A DNA stretch of 64,000 nt, taken from the NCBI GenBank assembly GCA_020881915.1, contig JAJFPB010000007.1, positions 4,092,001 to 4,156,000 of the forward strand, written 5' to 3'. Below, in pieces: positions 12,590 to 22,335 of the stretch. The notes below the pieces were generated by a model. It ran no database searches and had not been told where the DNA came from. It saw nothing but the letters and a program-made list of their open reading frames with translations. Position 1 is the stretch's first letter, and each line of letters begins with the position of its first letter. Source of the DNA: Paramyrothecium sp. XJ0827 (Eukaryota > Ascomycota > Sordariomycetes > Hypocreales > Stachybotryaceae). The position numbers and the translations under genes are program-made.

Positions 12590-12853
12590 ATGTCTACAAT
12601 CACGGCCACCTCAACCTTCCAGGTGCGTCTTTGGCCCATACAGCTGTGCACGTGCTCGGGAATTAAGCAATGCTCCCCTGAGACCCTCGAAGTGGCCAAG
12701 CAGCTCCTCCAGAAGAGCCACGACGAGTACCACATCTTCTGGCCCGACTTTGCCGACCACAACCACACGTTCTACAACCAGTTGAGTCGACTCGCCCTGG
12801 GCGCCACGGCCGCCGACCTCCAGAAGGGCTGGGACAACAACAAGCGCGGCTAA
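12590..12853 (+). pseudogene. Truncated questin oxidase-like (DUF4243) N-terminus
   Basis: After a start at 12590 and a probable 45-bp intron (12622-12666), the frame reads ETLEVAKQLLQKSHDEYHIFW, then HNH, LALGA and LQKGWDNNK before a stop. This matches the first ~70 residues of fungal questin oxidases, Baeyer-Villiger-type enzymes that open anthraquinone rings in polyketide pathways. Intact members are usually about 400 residues or more, so most of the protein is missing. No continuation is seen downstream. Its presence ~9 kb from the PKS suggests the locus once carried more tailoring genes. Confidence 0.6.
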
Positions 12854-13714
12854 CGGGTCTTACCATTGACGAGGCCATACCAATATAATCGTACTATATT
12901 AATTGGAGCTAGTATTATTACGGACACCAGCTTCGGATAGGCTAGGTATGCTGAACCTCTGTTTGGCAAGATCTTTCGCGAGCAACTTAGTTTTCCGCGC
13001 TATTACCAAGTGCAATTGGTTAAATCTCGAGTCGCTACTTTCATCTCCTATTTTTCTAAAAATTGACCGCCGTAGCCAAGGAGAAGATTTGAACATAACC
13101 GGTGTGTATGTTGGGATCATTGATTGCGCTCAGGAGCCTGTGGACATGGGCCCCCAGGGTTCCTTAGCCGATAGCTCCTGGGAAATTGGTAGCTGGTCGC
13201 ATCGGAGCTTGCTGCCAATGGAGCTCTCATCTCGAGACTACCGTCTTCAAAGCGTGAAGGAGTGTGAATATTGCTATTGGTAAGTTAATTCGAGATGATC
13301 TGAGGAGTGTTAGTCAGCCGCAGTGAATGGTAATTGATACAAATCCGGGAGGGCTTGCTCCGGTAAAGACAGACATGCACTTGTACATTGAGGCTGATTC
13401 AGCTGCGACTTGGAGCCTCACTGCACTCTCATCGTTGGAGGCGTGCGTTTATGAACGTACTCGTGAGGGCTAGGGTATGAGACAATGCTCATGACCGGTT
13501 TCTTAGCATGCAATCCTGGCGCATGGTTTCCAACATAGGCGGCTACAAGGATAGACAAAACTTGACAAGATTGTACACCTAATCAATGCAGCTAGAAAGC
13601 AATGGATACACGAAAGATAGTAAGCGCGGATCTTTTATCCCGCCTCGTATTAGCGTAGGGTTGGTCTATATTCTATCTTCAAATGAGTCTTCTAGACTAA
13701 TCTCCCTTGCTGCC
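12854..13714. other. Gap with weak ORFs only
   Basis: A 126-codon plus-strand frame (12903-13283) has no recognisable motif and is not called. Nothing else is supported. Confidence 0.4.
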
Positions 13715-14142
13715 TTACTCGCAGAAGATGTACGGCCGATGGGTGCCAAATGTCTGAAGGCGGCAGTCTAAAGCGAACTATATGTAAGAACCTGTATGTG
13801 TTGTACATAGAGAATGAATTGAAGAGATATTTGTACTTACTACCCCGATGAATACCACCATTCGCGTTCGTCCAATATGCGCATGAACCCGTCGCAGAAA
13901 AGCTATTGGTATTCCTCTGAGTACAGGCTTCGTGTACATTGACTTAAATAGTATAATGTAAGAATAGATTTAAATATTTCTAACGGCCTTAAAGATCAAG
14001 GAGCCCGGATGCAACATTACTTACTATCGCTGAGCACATAATATCTGTTGTTGGCGATCCATGTTCCATCAGCTGCCTGCGCCCAGGCCGAAACACCAGT
14101 GGTAAAGGCCACGGCAGATAGAATACTTGAGATGAACAGCAT
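13715..14142 (-). CDS. Small secreted four-cysteine protein
   Basis: Three short exons, 14142-14025, 13942-13841 and 13767-13715, join in frame through two introns (82 and 73 bp, both with GTAAGT donors) to give 90 residues. Residues 1-19 are a classic signal peptide ending VSA, with the mature chain starting at Trp20. The mature part has four cysteines at 46, 60, 75 and 89, evenly spaced by 14, 15 and 14 residues, suggesting two disulfides. Motifs include VHEACT, GSCAYWTN and GGIHRGNC. Such proteins act outside the cell as effectors, antimicrobials or signals; no specific function is claimed. The gene is invisible to single-frame ORF calling because each exon is short. Confidence 0.65.
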
Positions 14143-16896
14143 GATGTAAGATTGTAGGGTATTAAAGATAACCAATTACTGAAGCCCTAGGAACCAATAG
14201 ATAATGAAGGATGTACTGCTCTCTGAAGATAATTTCCTTGGATCTAGCTCAGCTTTATATACATTTCCGGTCTTTATGGTAGGAGTAGTAGGAGCGAGGG
14301 CGGTGAGGATCCAGTCCGAGCCAAGCCAACTCAGTCCGAGCTAACTTAGTCCGAGCTAACTATTCTCTTGTCCCAATTAGCCCCCTGATGCACATAAGTG
14401 TCCAAAAGAGAAACTACCCATGTAACCGGCTGGCAGACTATTGAGATTCCATCTAGAAAGCGGCGTCCAGGGATCTGCAATCCAACAAGCAAGGGGCGCG
14501 TGTGGAATAGATCACACAGCACCCCTGCTGAAATTTCTTGGGTCTCTTATGCCAGCCTTGCTCTCTCTTCCCTGAACAAGGGCAGTTACCCGATTAGCGA
14601 TAGATTAGATCCTACGGGGCAGGAACCTCATTTACCTGCCCCATGCCTTTATACCAGTGCTATTGTGGGGTAGTATGATTTTGGTTCCTTCTGGAGGCAC
14701 TTTCGCCCATGTGAGAGAATTAAGGCAACACCATAAACTCCTCCAAATAGGGCAACTTGTGATATTCAGGTGGCAACAGGTCTCAGCGTTTTGATCGGTG
14801 CATTTGCAACTCTTCTAGGAGATGCGGATATTCCTGCATATCACCTGTAGACTTTTATGCACCTTACCTGGTCCTCCAACTTGACACATCCACTTGGTTT
14901 TACAGCCTTAAGCAGAGTCTGCACGGTGGCAAAACCTCAACTGGTGTTTTCTTTAATAAAACTGTCAGCTGTACCAGCGTGGTTTAACTGCCTACGGCAA
15001 TCTCACGAGCGGCTAGGGCCGAGTTGTACTGTTAACCTGGACAGCTTCACGACCTGCATGGATGAAATCACTGCCCGTATGACGAAACCATTCGACGGGA
15101 GAATTTGATCCACGACGGCTCATCCTCGCTGTGAACTGCCTACAGTAGTTAGACCTGTATAGGCGTGAACTGACCGTGGATCTCCTTCTAACCGCTTTAA
15201 TCCTTGCCATACTTATCTTTACCCGGTTGGCTAGTTTTCAGTTCCGGCGGTATTCACGTAGCGAGCCGTCCAAAGCGGGAGGAAACCGTGGAAATCTTCG
15301 GGGCTGCCTCTGATGAGGTGGATTAGAAGATCCTACACATCACCAGAATTACAGTTTTTATGATGTTTCAGACATGGAGAACTCTCGATAAAGGTCGAAG
15401 CTAGACTCACGAGGATGGTTGCGTCGTTAGATCCAGAAGATAGCGAGCCTCAAGCCAGGTGGACCTTAAGGAGTGCTGCGGTAGTGTAGCTCAGATATGT
15501 CACAAGGATAAAGCTTCCTTGAGTGAACCAACAAGGAATTCAAGTCATGGTCAAGAGACGTTTTGTGTTCAATTGCCTGTACCAGTATCTTGTTTTCATT
15601 TAGCGTCCCGTTTGGCCATAAGTTAGCCCAGTCACTATTCTACAAAATCCGCCGCCAACTTGGGACTACTGCTGCGGTTATTTGACGTGTACAAATTGAA
15701 AACAGGCTCTCGTCGTGAATACTACTTCGTCAAGGCCATTAAATAGTTGGCTTCTCCCTTCAGCTGCAGCAGAAGCTTCTTCGTATCGACCGTATTGTTT
15801 CAACTTGACACTCTTCATCTCATCAGAATGGTCAAGCACCAGTATCCCAGCATCAAAGCCGACCTCAAGTATCCTAAGACCCGTTCAATCTGGAGCCAGG
15901 GCAAAAAGACTCGTTCCTGCGCCTGAAGCCAGGATGACGGACTCTTGCCAATCCATGGGACATGATAATGTCCCTGATGAACAAGCTAACAGACAAGCTC
16001 GATTAGCGCAAAAGAATTTTTGACGAGGTCCTTGTCGCCAAGTGGCGCAAATAAGCCCATAATAGTCGAAAAATGGGCTCTTCGACTGGTCTATATACAA
16101 GGCAAGAGAGTTGGGCGAAACAGCTCGGACTATAAGTCCGCAGAACAAAAAAATTCCCAAGGGGAATGGAATGATCGCTACAAGAAATCAGGGCGTCACA
16201 TATCTGCCAAGAAAGTGCCGTTCTCATGGAGCGGATTCTTTCCGAAATGCCTTTGAACTTGGTTGTACTCCAAATTTCTCACGGCTGATTTACTTACTTT
16301 CTCAGTGCATTCGTGAGCTAGGATCCAAGACCGCTCTTTCCGGAAAAGTAGACTTGGTGCATACCCCCGACTTCTTTCAAGAGCCGTTGCCAAGTCCGAC
16401 CCTATCATTGGCAAAAACCTCAAAACACATCTTCGTGATATTCTTACGCAATTGCGCGCCGACCAAGAAGCCACAAGAAGAGTTCCACAACTCCAATATA
16501 ATCTTGATGACATACCTCTTTAATCCTGGACTTAATCCTGGACTAAAAATATTTTTGGTTGCTCTCCTTGGCGTGGCAAAAATGCTGCGACTGCCGTACT
16601 CGCTGACCGTGAAGTGTTACATCAGATCCGGGGTTTGGGAGCCAAAATGGACGTAGCGCTTTCACGGAGACGTGATGGAACCACTTCAGTGAGAACAAAA
16701 ATCCAAAGACAGAACAATTTCCAGAACGGGATGGCTTCATGCACGATTGACGATTTTCACTCTTAGCATGAAAACTCCGCCAACTTTAGCACGATAACCC
16801 CGCTAACCCCGGACGATAGGATCTACAAATGTAAGAAAAAACTTGGTATGCCACAGTCTACTCTTAAGTCAATCCATTACTTATTCCTTAGTTGCA
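14143..16896. other. Gene-poor region with decayed coding traces
   Basis: A 15-bp tandem repeat (units like CTCAGTCCGAGCTAA) lies at about 14310-14365. Around 16370-16510 one frame reads DPIIGKNLKTHLRDILTQLRADQ, which looks coding but is preceded by an in-frame stop and has no identifiable family; it may be a gene remnant. A 181-codon plus-strand ORF (16111-16656) has no recognisable features. The last part should contain the promoter of the dehydrogenase gene. Confidence 0.4.
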
Positions 16897-17904
16897 ATGG
16901 CTAGCAGATATGCTCAAGTTCACAGGAGCCCGAAGGGACCCGGCGACGATCGTCCCACGGCAACCCAGATCATTAAGGATGAAGGGCTGGAGGGAAAACT
17001 CGCTGGCAAAACCATTTTCATCACAGGGTGCTCGGCCGGATTAGGCATCGAGACGACTCGATCTCTGTTTACCACCGGCGCTACACTTTACATTACGGTG
17101 CGAAATCCAGACAAGGCTCGCCACGCTCTGGGCGATATCCTCGACTCCGACAGGGTTCATCTGCTAGAACTTGACCTCAATTCCCTGGACAGCGTGAGAG
17201 AGACCGCTGCCGCGTTTTTGTCCCAGAGCAAGACGCTCAATATTCTCATCGAGAACGCTGGCGTCATGGCTACGCCCGAAGGCCGCACCAAGGACGGCTT
17301 CGAGACCCAATTTGGGATAAACCACTTGGCCCACTTCCTGCTTTTCCAGCTTCTAAAGCCGGCGTTGCTGGCGGCTGCTTCACCCAACTATAATTCACGC
17401 GTGGTCATCCTGAGCTCTTCAGCACACAGAAACAGCGATGTGCAATTTGACAACCTCAATCTCGATGGTGTCTATAACCCGTGGGTGGCGTACGGCCAGA
17501 GCAAGACAGCCAACATCTGGACGGCAAACGAAATCGACCGACGCTACCGCGACAAGGATCTTCGCGCGTTCTCGGTCCATCCTGGCGGCATTCCAGAGAC
17601 GGGCCTTGCGCAGCACGTCAAGGAAGCGATGGGGGCGGCCGTGGAGAGAAGCCCCGAGATCCAGCGCATGCTTAAAAATACCGAGCAAGGGGCCGCCACG
17701 ACAATCTGGGCCGCTGTGTCGCATGTTCTCAGGGATCGGGGAGGCTTGTACTTGGAGCATCTTCAGATCTCGGAACCGTTTGTAGGCGGAGATGAGGCTG
17801 TGGCCCCGGGTTTTGCACCGTGGGCTTATGATGAGGTAATGGAGTCGCGCTTATGGAAGGAATCCTTTCGATTGATGAGCCTGAGGGAAGAAGATTTTAC
17901 TTAA
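16897..17904 (+). CDS. Short-chain dehydrogenase/reductase (SDR), WWOX/retinol dehydrogenase-like
   Basis: A single exon gives 335 residues from the ATG at 16897; an in-frame ATG at 16843 exists but adds an unlikely hydrophobic lead. The cofactor loop TGCSAGLG is near residues 42-49, NAGV is conserved, and the catalytic YGQSK (Tyr200, Lys204) is intact with the upstream Ser in ILSSSAH. The length fits the classical SDR branch of fungal oxidoreductases that reduce carbonyls or oxidise alcohols with NAD(P)(H). It lies 4.4 kb from the PKS, so a tailoring role is possible but not shown. Substrate unknown. Confidence 0.85.
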   Translation: MASRYAQVHRSPKGPGDDRPTATQIIKDEGLEGKLAGKTIFITGCSAGLGIETTRSLFTTGATLYITVRNPDKARHALGDILDSDRVHLLELDLNSLDSVRETAAAFLSQSKTLNILIENAGVMATPEGRTKDGFETQFGINHLAHFLLFQLLKPALLAAASPNYNSRVVILSSSAHRNSDVQFDNLNLDGVYNPWVAYGQSKTANIWTANEIDRRYRDKDLRAFSVHPGGIPETGLAQHVKEAMGAAVERSPEIQRMLKNTEQGAATTIWAAVSHVLRDRGGLYLEHLQISEPFVGGDEAVAPGFAPWAYDEVMESRLWKESFRLMSLREEDFT

Positions 17905-17967
17905 TAGGGATCTATCTAAATGGCCCGACGATCGTGATATCCAAGGTGACTCCAGACTTTACAAATA

Positions 17968-18284
17968 GCTTTGAATGGCAACTATATATGGCCAACTATC
18001 CCAAGACTCTTGGACGGCGCTTCTATCCAGCAAGTACTGGATATATCGGCACTGGTCCTCCAAATATGCGCCTAAGGGACTTGTTGGTCTTCATTCATGG
18101 TGCATCTGTCGCACTCGTCTTGCGTCAAAATGCATCATTGATAAATGGCTTAACTTGGAGATACATTGGTGATCCGTACTGTGATCAAAATGATGGATGG
18201 CAGAGTGGTTCCGTCATCGTGGCAGCGCACAAGGAGAACAAGTCGGAATGTAGCTCAACAGCCGAAGAGATCAGGAGTCGATAA
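17968..18284 (+). pseudogene. HET-domain protein C-terminal fragment
   Basis: The frame encodes GRRFYPASTGYIGTGPP, then LRDLLVFIHGASVALVLRQ and RYIGDPYCD. This order matches the C-terminal part of fungal heterokaryon incompatibility proteins, where G(R)RFF..GY.G.GP is followed by GD...L.G..VP.VLR and Y..VG..YV. No HET domain precedes it; the intact dehydrogenase gene abuts it upstream. I read it as a truncated remnant. Confidence 0.5.
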
Positions 18285-19842
18285 AAAGAAAATTTGCAAA
18301 AGGTTTCCGCGAAGGAGAGCCGGTTCAGATGTCATCTAGGATTGTTTAAGTTTTTAAGCCCTTTCAAACTGAGAAAGAGGAATCAGAAGTCAATGAGCGA
18401 GAATATTGAACATTAATGCAGCTTGAATGAAATGACGCCCTAAAGCGTTTTGATAAATAGAGCATCGCGTAATGTATAGCTGTGGAAGCTTGCACCATGT
18501 TGCATGATGCAAAGCTTTGCAGCACTGAAGCATTATAAAGTTTCACTCCCTTTTATTGTCCTGGCTTGGCACTTGTGACTGACTGAGATCAATAAACTTA
18601 TTCATCCCTTCGGAAGAAGCAGCGTCGTTGCCCGTCTGGCAAGCTTCAGCCTTGTTGGTGCGCTCCTTCATTTTACTGAGCTGGCATGTCTTCTCTTTTG
18701 ACCACTGAAAGCTCCTAGAACCAAGGTTTGGGGTCATGAACAGTATGGTTCGCGCGAACCACGCCACTTCGGAGCGCCAACAAAGACTACAGGCAACTTG
18801 ACGCATTGGGAATCGATGACATTTGGGCTAGGAGGAGATGTACCCTCGTCAAGTATAAGAACAAATAATTTGAATGAATTGCTCAGCCTCTGTGTTCGAA
18901 ATATCTCAGGGCAGGACAGGAATTTCTCTCGAGATAAGACACTTACGAGCACAATTTCCTGGAAGATGGCTCAAGATGGCATTGGGAGCGAATTGCAGCG
19001 ACCCCATCGAGTCTTCTTTGGCGACAGTGACTGCTAGACTATCTTCGTTGCATGCGTCATCTGGGAAGATATCAAAAGTGCCAATAGAGTCTTACCTGAC
19101 GTGGTGTCTCGCACTAGCTTGGATGCCTGCATTGAGGCTCGCGATGAAGGGTATAGTGGTAGTAAAACGCATTATGGCTGTTGGTTTTTTTTGGTTTGAG
19201 TCGTACTTAAAAATAGTATAGAATGGTGATGTGACATTTGGAAGGGGTGTGAGGTTTTGTAACTTAATATACTCTTCACGCGGAGAAAAATACCTACCTT
19301 ATACTTAGGTCTTAAAAATAATATTATTATATAAAATAATAAATATATTTAGCTTATTACCTTCTAATTTTATTTATTAAATAATGAACCTGGCTCCTTG
19401 GCTACTTTACGCTTAATGCGTCACTGGTGTCAAGAAATTCTCCATCTTTTAACTATCCTCCATTACCTACACTCCTATAGTAATATTATCCTAAGCTACT
19501 TTGGGTATTCTTTTACCAATACTAAGCGAAGCAGACCATGTAGGAGCAATCTTTTACGCTATTGGGATATTGCAACCGGCGATCCCGAGCATGGGTCAAC
19601 GAGTGACAGGGGTGAAACGGCCTTGGAAATCTGCCCGACTCGCTAGCACAATACACCTTGACCTAATTCGGCATGCTCTGCGATAGCATGCGAGGCGAAA
19701 CACACCTGCAGAACATGAGTCAGATAGCCCTTTTCTAGGCTCAGTAGCCTCCGTTAAAGGTTCGTTAAGAGCCCGATTATCTAGACCGCTTCATGCTAGA
19801 GTCAGATCTTCTTCTCAAAGGAATCCAGACTCTGGGGATAGT
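18285..19842. other. Gap; AT-rich tract at about 19240-19390
   Basis: Short minus-strand ORFs at 18364-18952 carry no recognisable feature. The tract near 19240-19390 is very AT-rich, consistent with RIP-decayed repeat DNA or a base-composition boundary. No gene is supported. Confidence 0.4.
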
Positions 19843-20774
19843 ATGGATCACAAAGAAGCTTTCACCTACGATGACTCCCCGGAAGTCGTGCCACCAGATT
19901 CCTCTCCACAAGTCGCTTCGCCTTATCAATCGGAATACGGTGGACGATTTGAAGCCGTTAATGATAAATACCTCGTTGGGGACCAAGCGCATAGATCAGA
20001 CCAATACCCGCAGGCAGTGAGTCTAGCCGACGACCCCTCGAAGCACGAGCTGCCATCGGTCAAATACAATGACCCCCCTGAGGCCGAGGAACAAGACACC
20101 GAAAGGGCGCCGGCGCCAGATAGAAGAATACTGGGTATAAAACGAAAGACCTTTATTATCGCCATCGTGGCCCTTCTCGTTGTCATTGCTGCAGCGGTGG
20201 GCGGTGGTGTTGGTGGATCTAGAGCTGCTGCATCGTCTGGCTTACCAAGTCCTTCAGACAGCGACTCAATATCTACGAGTACTTCAGACAGCACCTTACC
20301 ACCGACAACTACTAATTCACGGGACCCGACGAGGTAGACTAGCTATTCTTAAACTTCATACCTTAGATCTTACACTAACAATCTTTCAGCTCTGCATCAG
20401 AAACATCCTCGACGCCGAGCCCCTCCCAGATCTTCTTAAATAACGCGACCGACTCAGGCAATGATTTCGCATTCCAAGGCTTCTCAGAACCGGACTACGA
20501 TGGCGACTTTACCCCCCTTCTTCGTGGTCTTGGAGGCACCAATATCGGGTTTGACGTCCGGAGCTACGTGTGGCAACCGAGCGAAACGAATTGTTGCGTT
20601 ACATTTTGCCTCAACGAAACTCTGCGCGTGGGTTGGACGTGTGATGAGAGGTATATGAACCAGACAAGCGAGAGCTTCATCAGCATTTACGTTTGGTGTG
20701 GGGAAGAACGAGACCAGGATGGCACGAATGCAGTCTGCAGTACCGGCAAGGGGCCAACCGACCACACAAAGTGA
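19843..20774 (+). CDS. Type II single-pass membrane protein with cysteine-rich outer domain
   Basis: Exons 19843-20333 and 20390-20774, split by a 56-bp intron, give 291 residues. Residues 1-105 are polar and Pro/Glu/Asp-rich (cytosolic). One strong transmembrane helix (FIIAIVALLVVIAAAVGG) sits near 106-128 after the basic KRK. A Ser/Thr-rich stalk follows, then a globular ~110-residue domain with six cysteines (NCCVTFC, WTCDE, VWCGE, AVCST). This is a common fungal architecture for cell-surface or vacuolar proteins of unknown function. It ends 19 bp before the convergent trehalase remnant. Confidence 0.7.
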
Positions 20775-20793
20775 TGATAAAATGTTTGTAGGG

Positions 20794-21448
20794 TTAACTC
20801 CTGTTGCTAGTGTCCTCCGGTGTCTGATGATACTTACAGAGAATCTGGACTTGAATGGTATGCCGAGTTGGTATGCCGCTGAGGCATTCCTGGCGAATAA
20901 GAGTCAATCCCATCCCTCTTGGCGCTACGTAGTCATTGACTGTTATAGGAAGAATATAACTATTGAGGATATTATAGTAGTATGCGGGGTAATTAAGGGC
21001 ATTATAATCCCTTTTCCAGAATCCGCTGAGAAAGGCCCCAGTTTGTTGACCTGGAAGAACCGGCACGCTAGGGATAGTGCCGTTACTGGACATGATGTTT
21101 CTGTTCACGGCATGTTCGAAATATGGCCCCTTGGATGATAAAGCTGATCCAATATGCCTGGAAGTGCATTGGTCAGTGATGATACTCTTGGGAAAGTCCA
21201 TTATGGACTCACCCATTCGAAATAGGTTGTCGGGCCTCATGATGGCTTGATAAAAGCGCATTTGTAGTAAGAGTCCACGTGGAATGATCCCATCGAGACC
21301 CATAGCTGCCGTTCCAGACTGTGTTGCTTGGATATCTCAGGCTAGGGTCGACCGGCGACTGCTTCAATCCAACAAAGTCACCGCCATCAGCAGCAGCAGC
21401 GAAGGCCAAGAAACTAGGAATAAGGCAGACGAAATTGATTGCGGCCAT
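20794..21448 (-). pseudogene. Truncated acid trehalase-like (GH65) N-terminus
   Basis: Exons 21448-21213 and 21157-20794, with a 55-bp intron (GTGAGT/CCAG), form an open frame of about 199 residues. It begins with a signal peptide (MAAINFVCLIPSFLAFAAAADGG). The sequence WTLTTNALLSSHHEARQPISNGHIGS, then RNIMSSNG, QQTGAFLSGFW and LSGIPT, follows the N-terminal order of fungal acid trehalases. Those enzymes exceed 1,000 residues and carry their catalytic barrel downstream, which is absent here. It cannot be a functional trehalase; a secreted truncated protein is conceivable but unproven. Confidence 0.5.
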
Positions 21449-22335
21449 GGCACGATCCGGCAGCGAAGGTCAATGAAGGGAGGAAATCCTTTTAACATTG
21501 TTGGTGAACTGCGGGTCGAATCTACAAACGAAGGGGAATACGGATGAGTTTGTTGTGCCTATAGACGATTATTTCTATGGTTTATGGGAGGTTCAGCATC
21601 TGTGTTATGATTCAGCAAACCCAGCTAGAGCTGCGCAGAACTTTGAATACGGATCGGCAGTTCAGATCGGCAGTTCCGCCCAGTGTCAAGGGACAAACAC
21701 TTCTCGATGTTTGTAAGCGTTTCCGATACACCGTGCCTCGAACCTCCTCACGGGCCATGACATGCCTCCTAGCAATGGAGCGCGGCGGGGTATACGATCT
21801 TCATTAGCCTTTCTAGGAGAGGGTTAGACCATGCAGCTACTTGACGTAGCTGCCCCTGCATGTCATCGAGGGGAGCTTCTTAAGCACAATGAGAGCTCTA
21901 CTCTGTATCTCAAACGCAGGATCATGGCTAGGTTCACATTGGTTGTGATGTTGTCCCTTATCTAACCATGACGCGCCGCAATCATCAAAAAACCCATGGT
22001 CCATGAAAGGGAGCTTCAGTGACACACGTCCATAGCATCAAAGAATACCGAGGCTGATTGACTAAACTGAAGGCTACCTAGCAGCCATCCACTCCACGCT
22101 CCGCAACTCCGCGGCCGCTCTTAACTGCTTTGCGGAGACTTGGCAACATCTAAATCCGAGTCCGCAATAGATTGCTTATGAATCAGCATTGAAAATACCC
22201 CTTGGCAGCGGATACTCATATGGTTATACAGGTGCTTAGTGGTATAAATATTGGGAGCTACATTATAGGTGAGAATTTAATAGTAATTATTTTATTGATA
22301 TACTATTAGGTATTATCTAAATTACTTCCCTGCTA
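21449..22335. other. Gap downstream of the PKS, AT-rich near 22235-22335
   Basis: No gene is evident. The last 100 bp before the PKS stop codon are AT-rich and may hold its transcription end. Direct near-repeats of GATCGGCAGTTC occur at 21652-21675. Confidence 0.45.

Noticed and set aside
12903..13283. 126-codon ORF after the questin-oxidase remnant
   Set aside because: No similarity to the missing part of questin oxidase or to any other family could be seen.
16111..16656. 181-codon plus-strand ORF
   Set aside because: There is no motif or sensible composition, and a competing frame on the same strand looks more protein-like but is itself interrupted.
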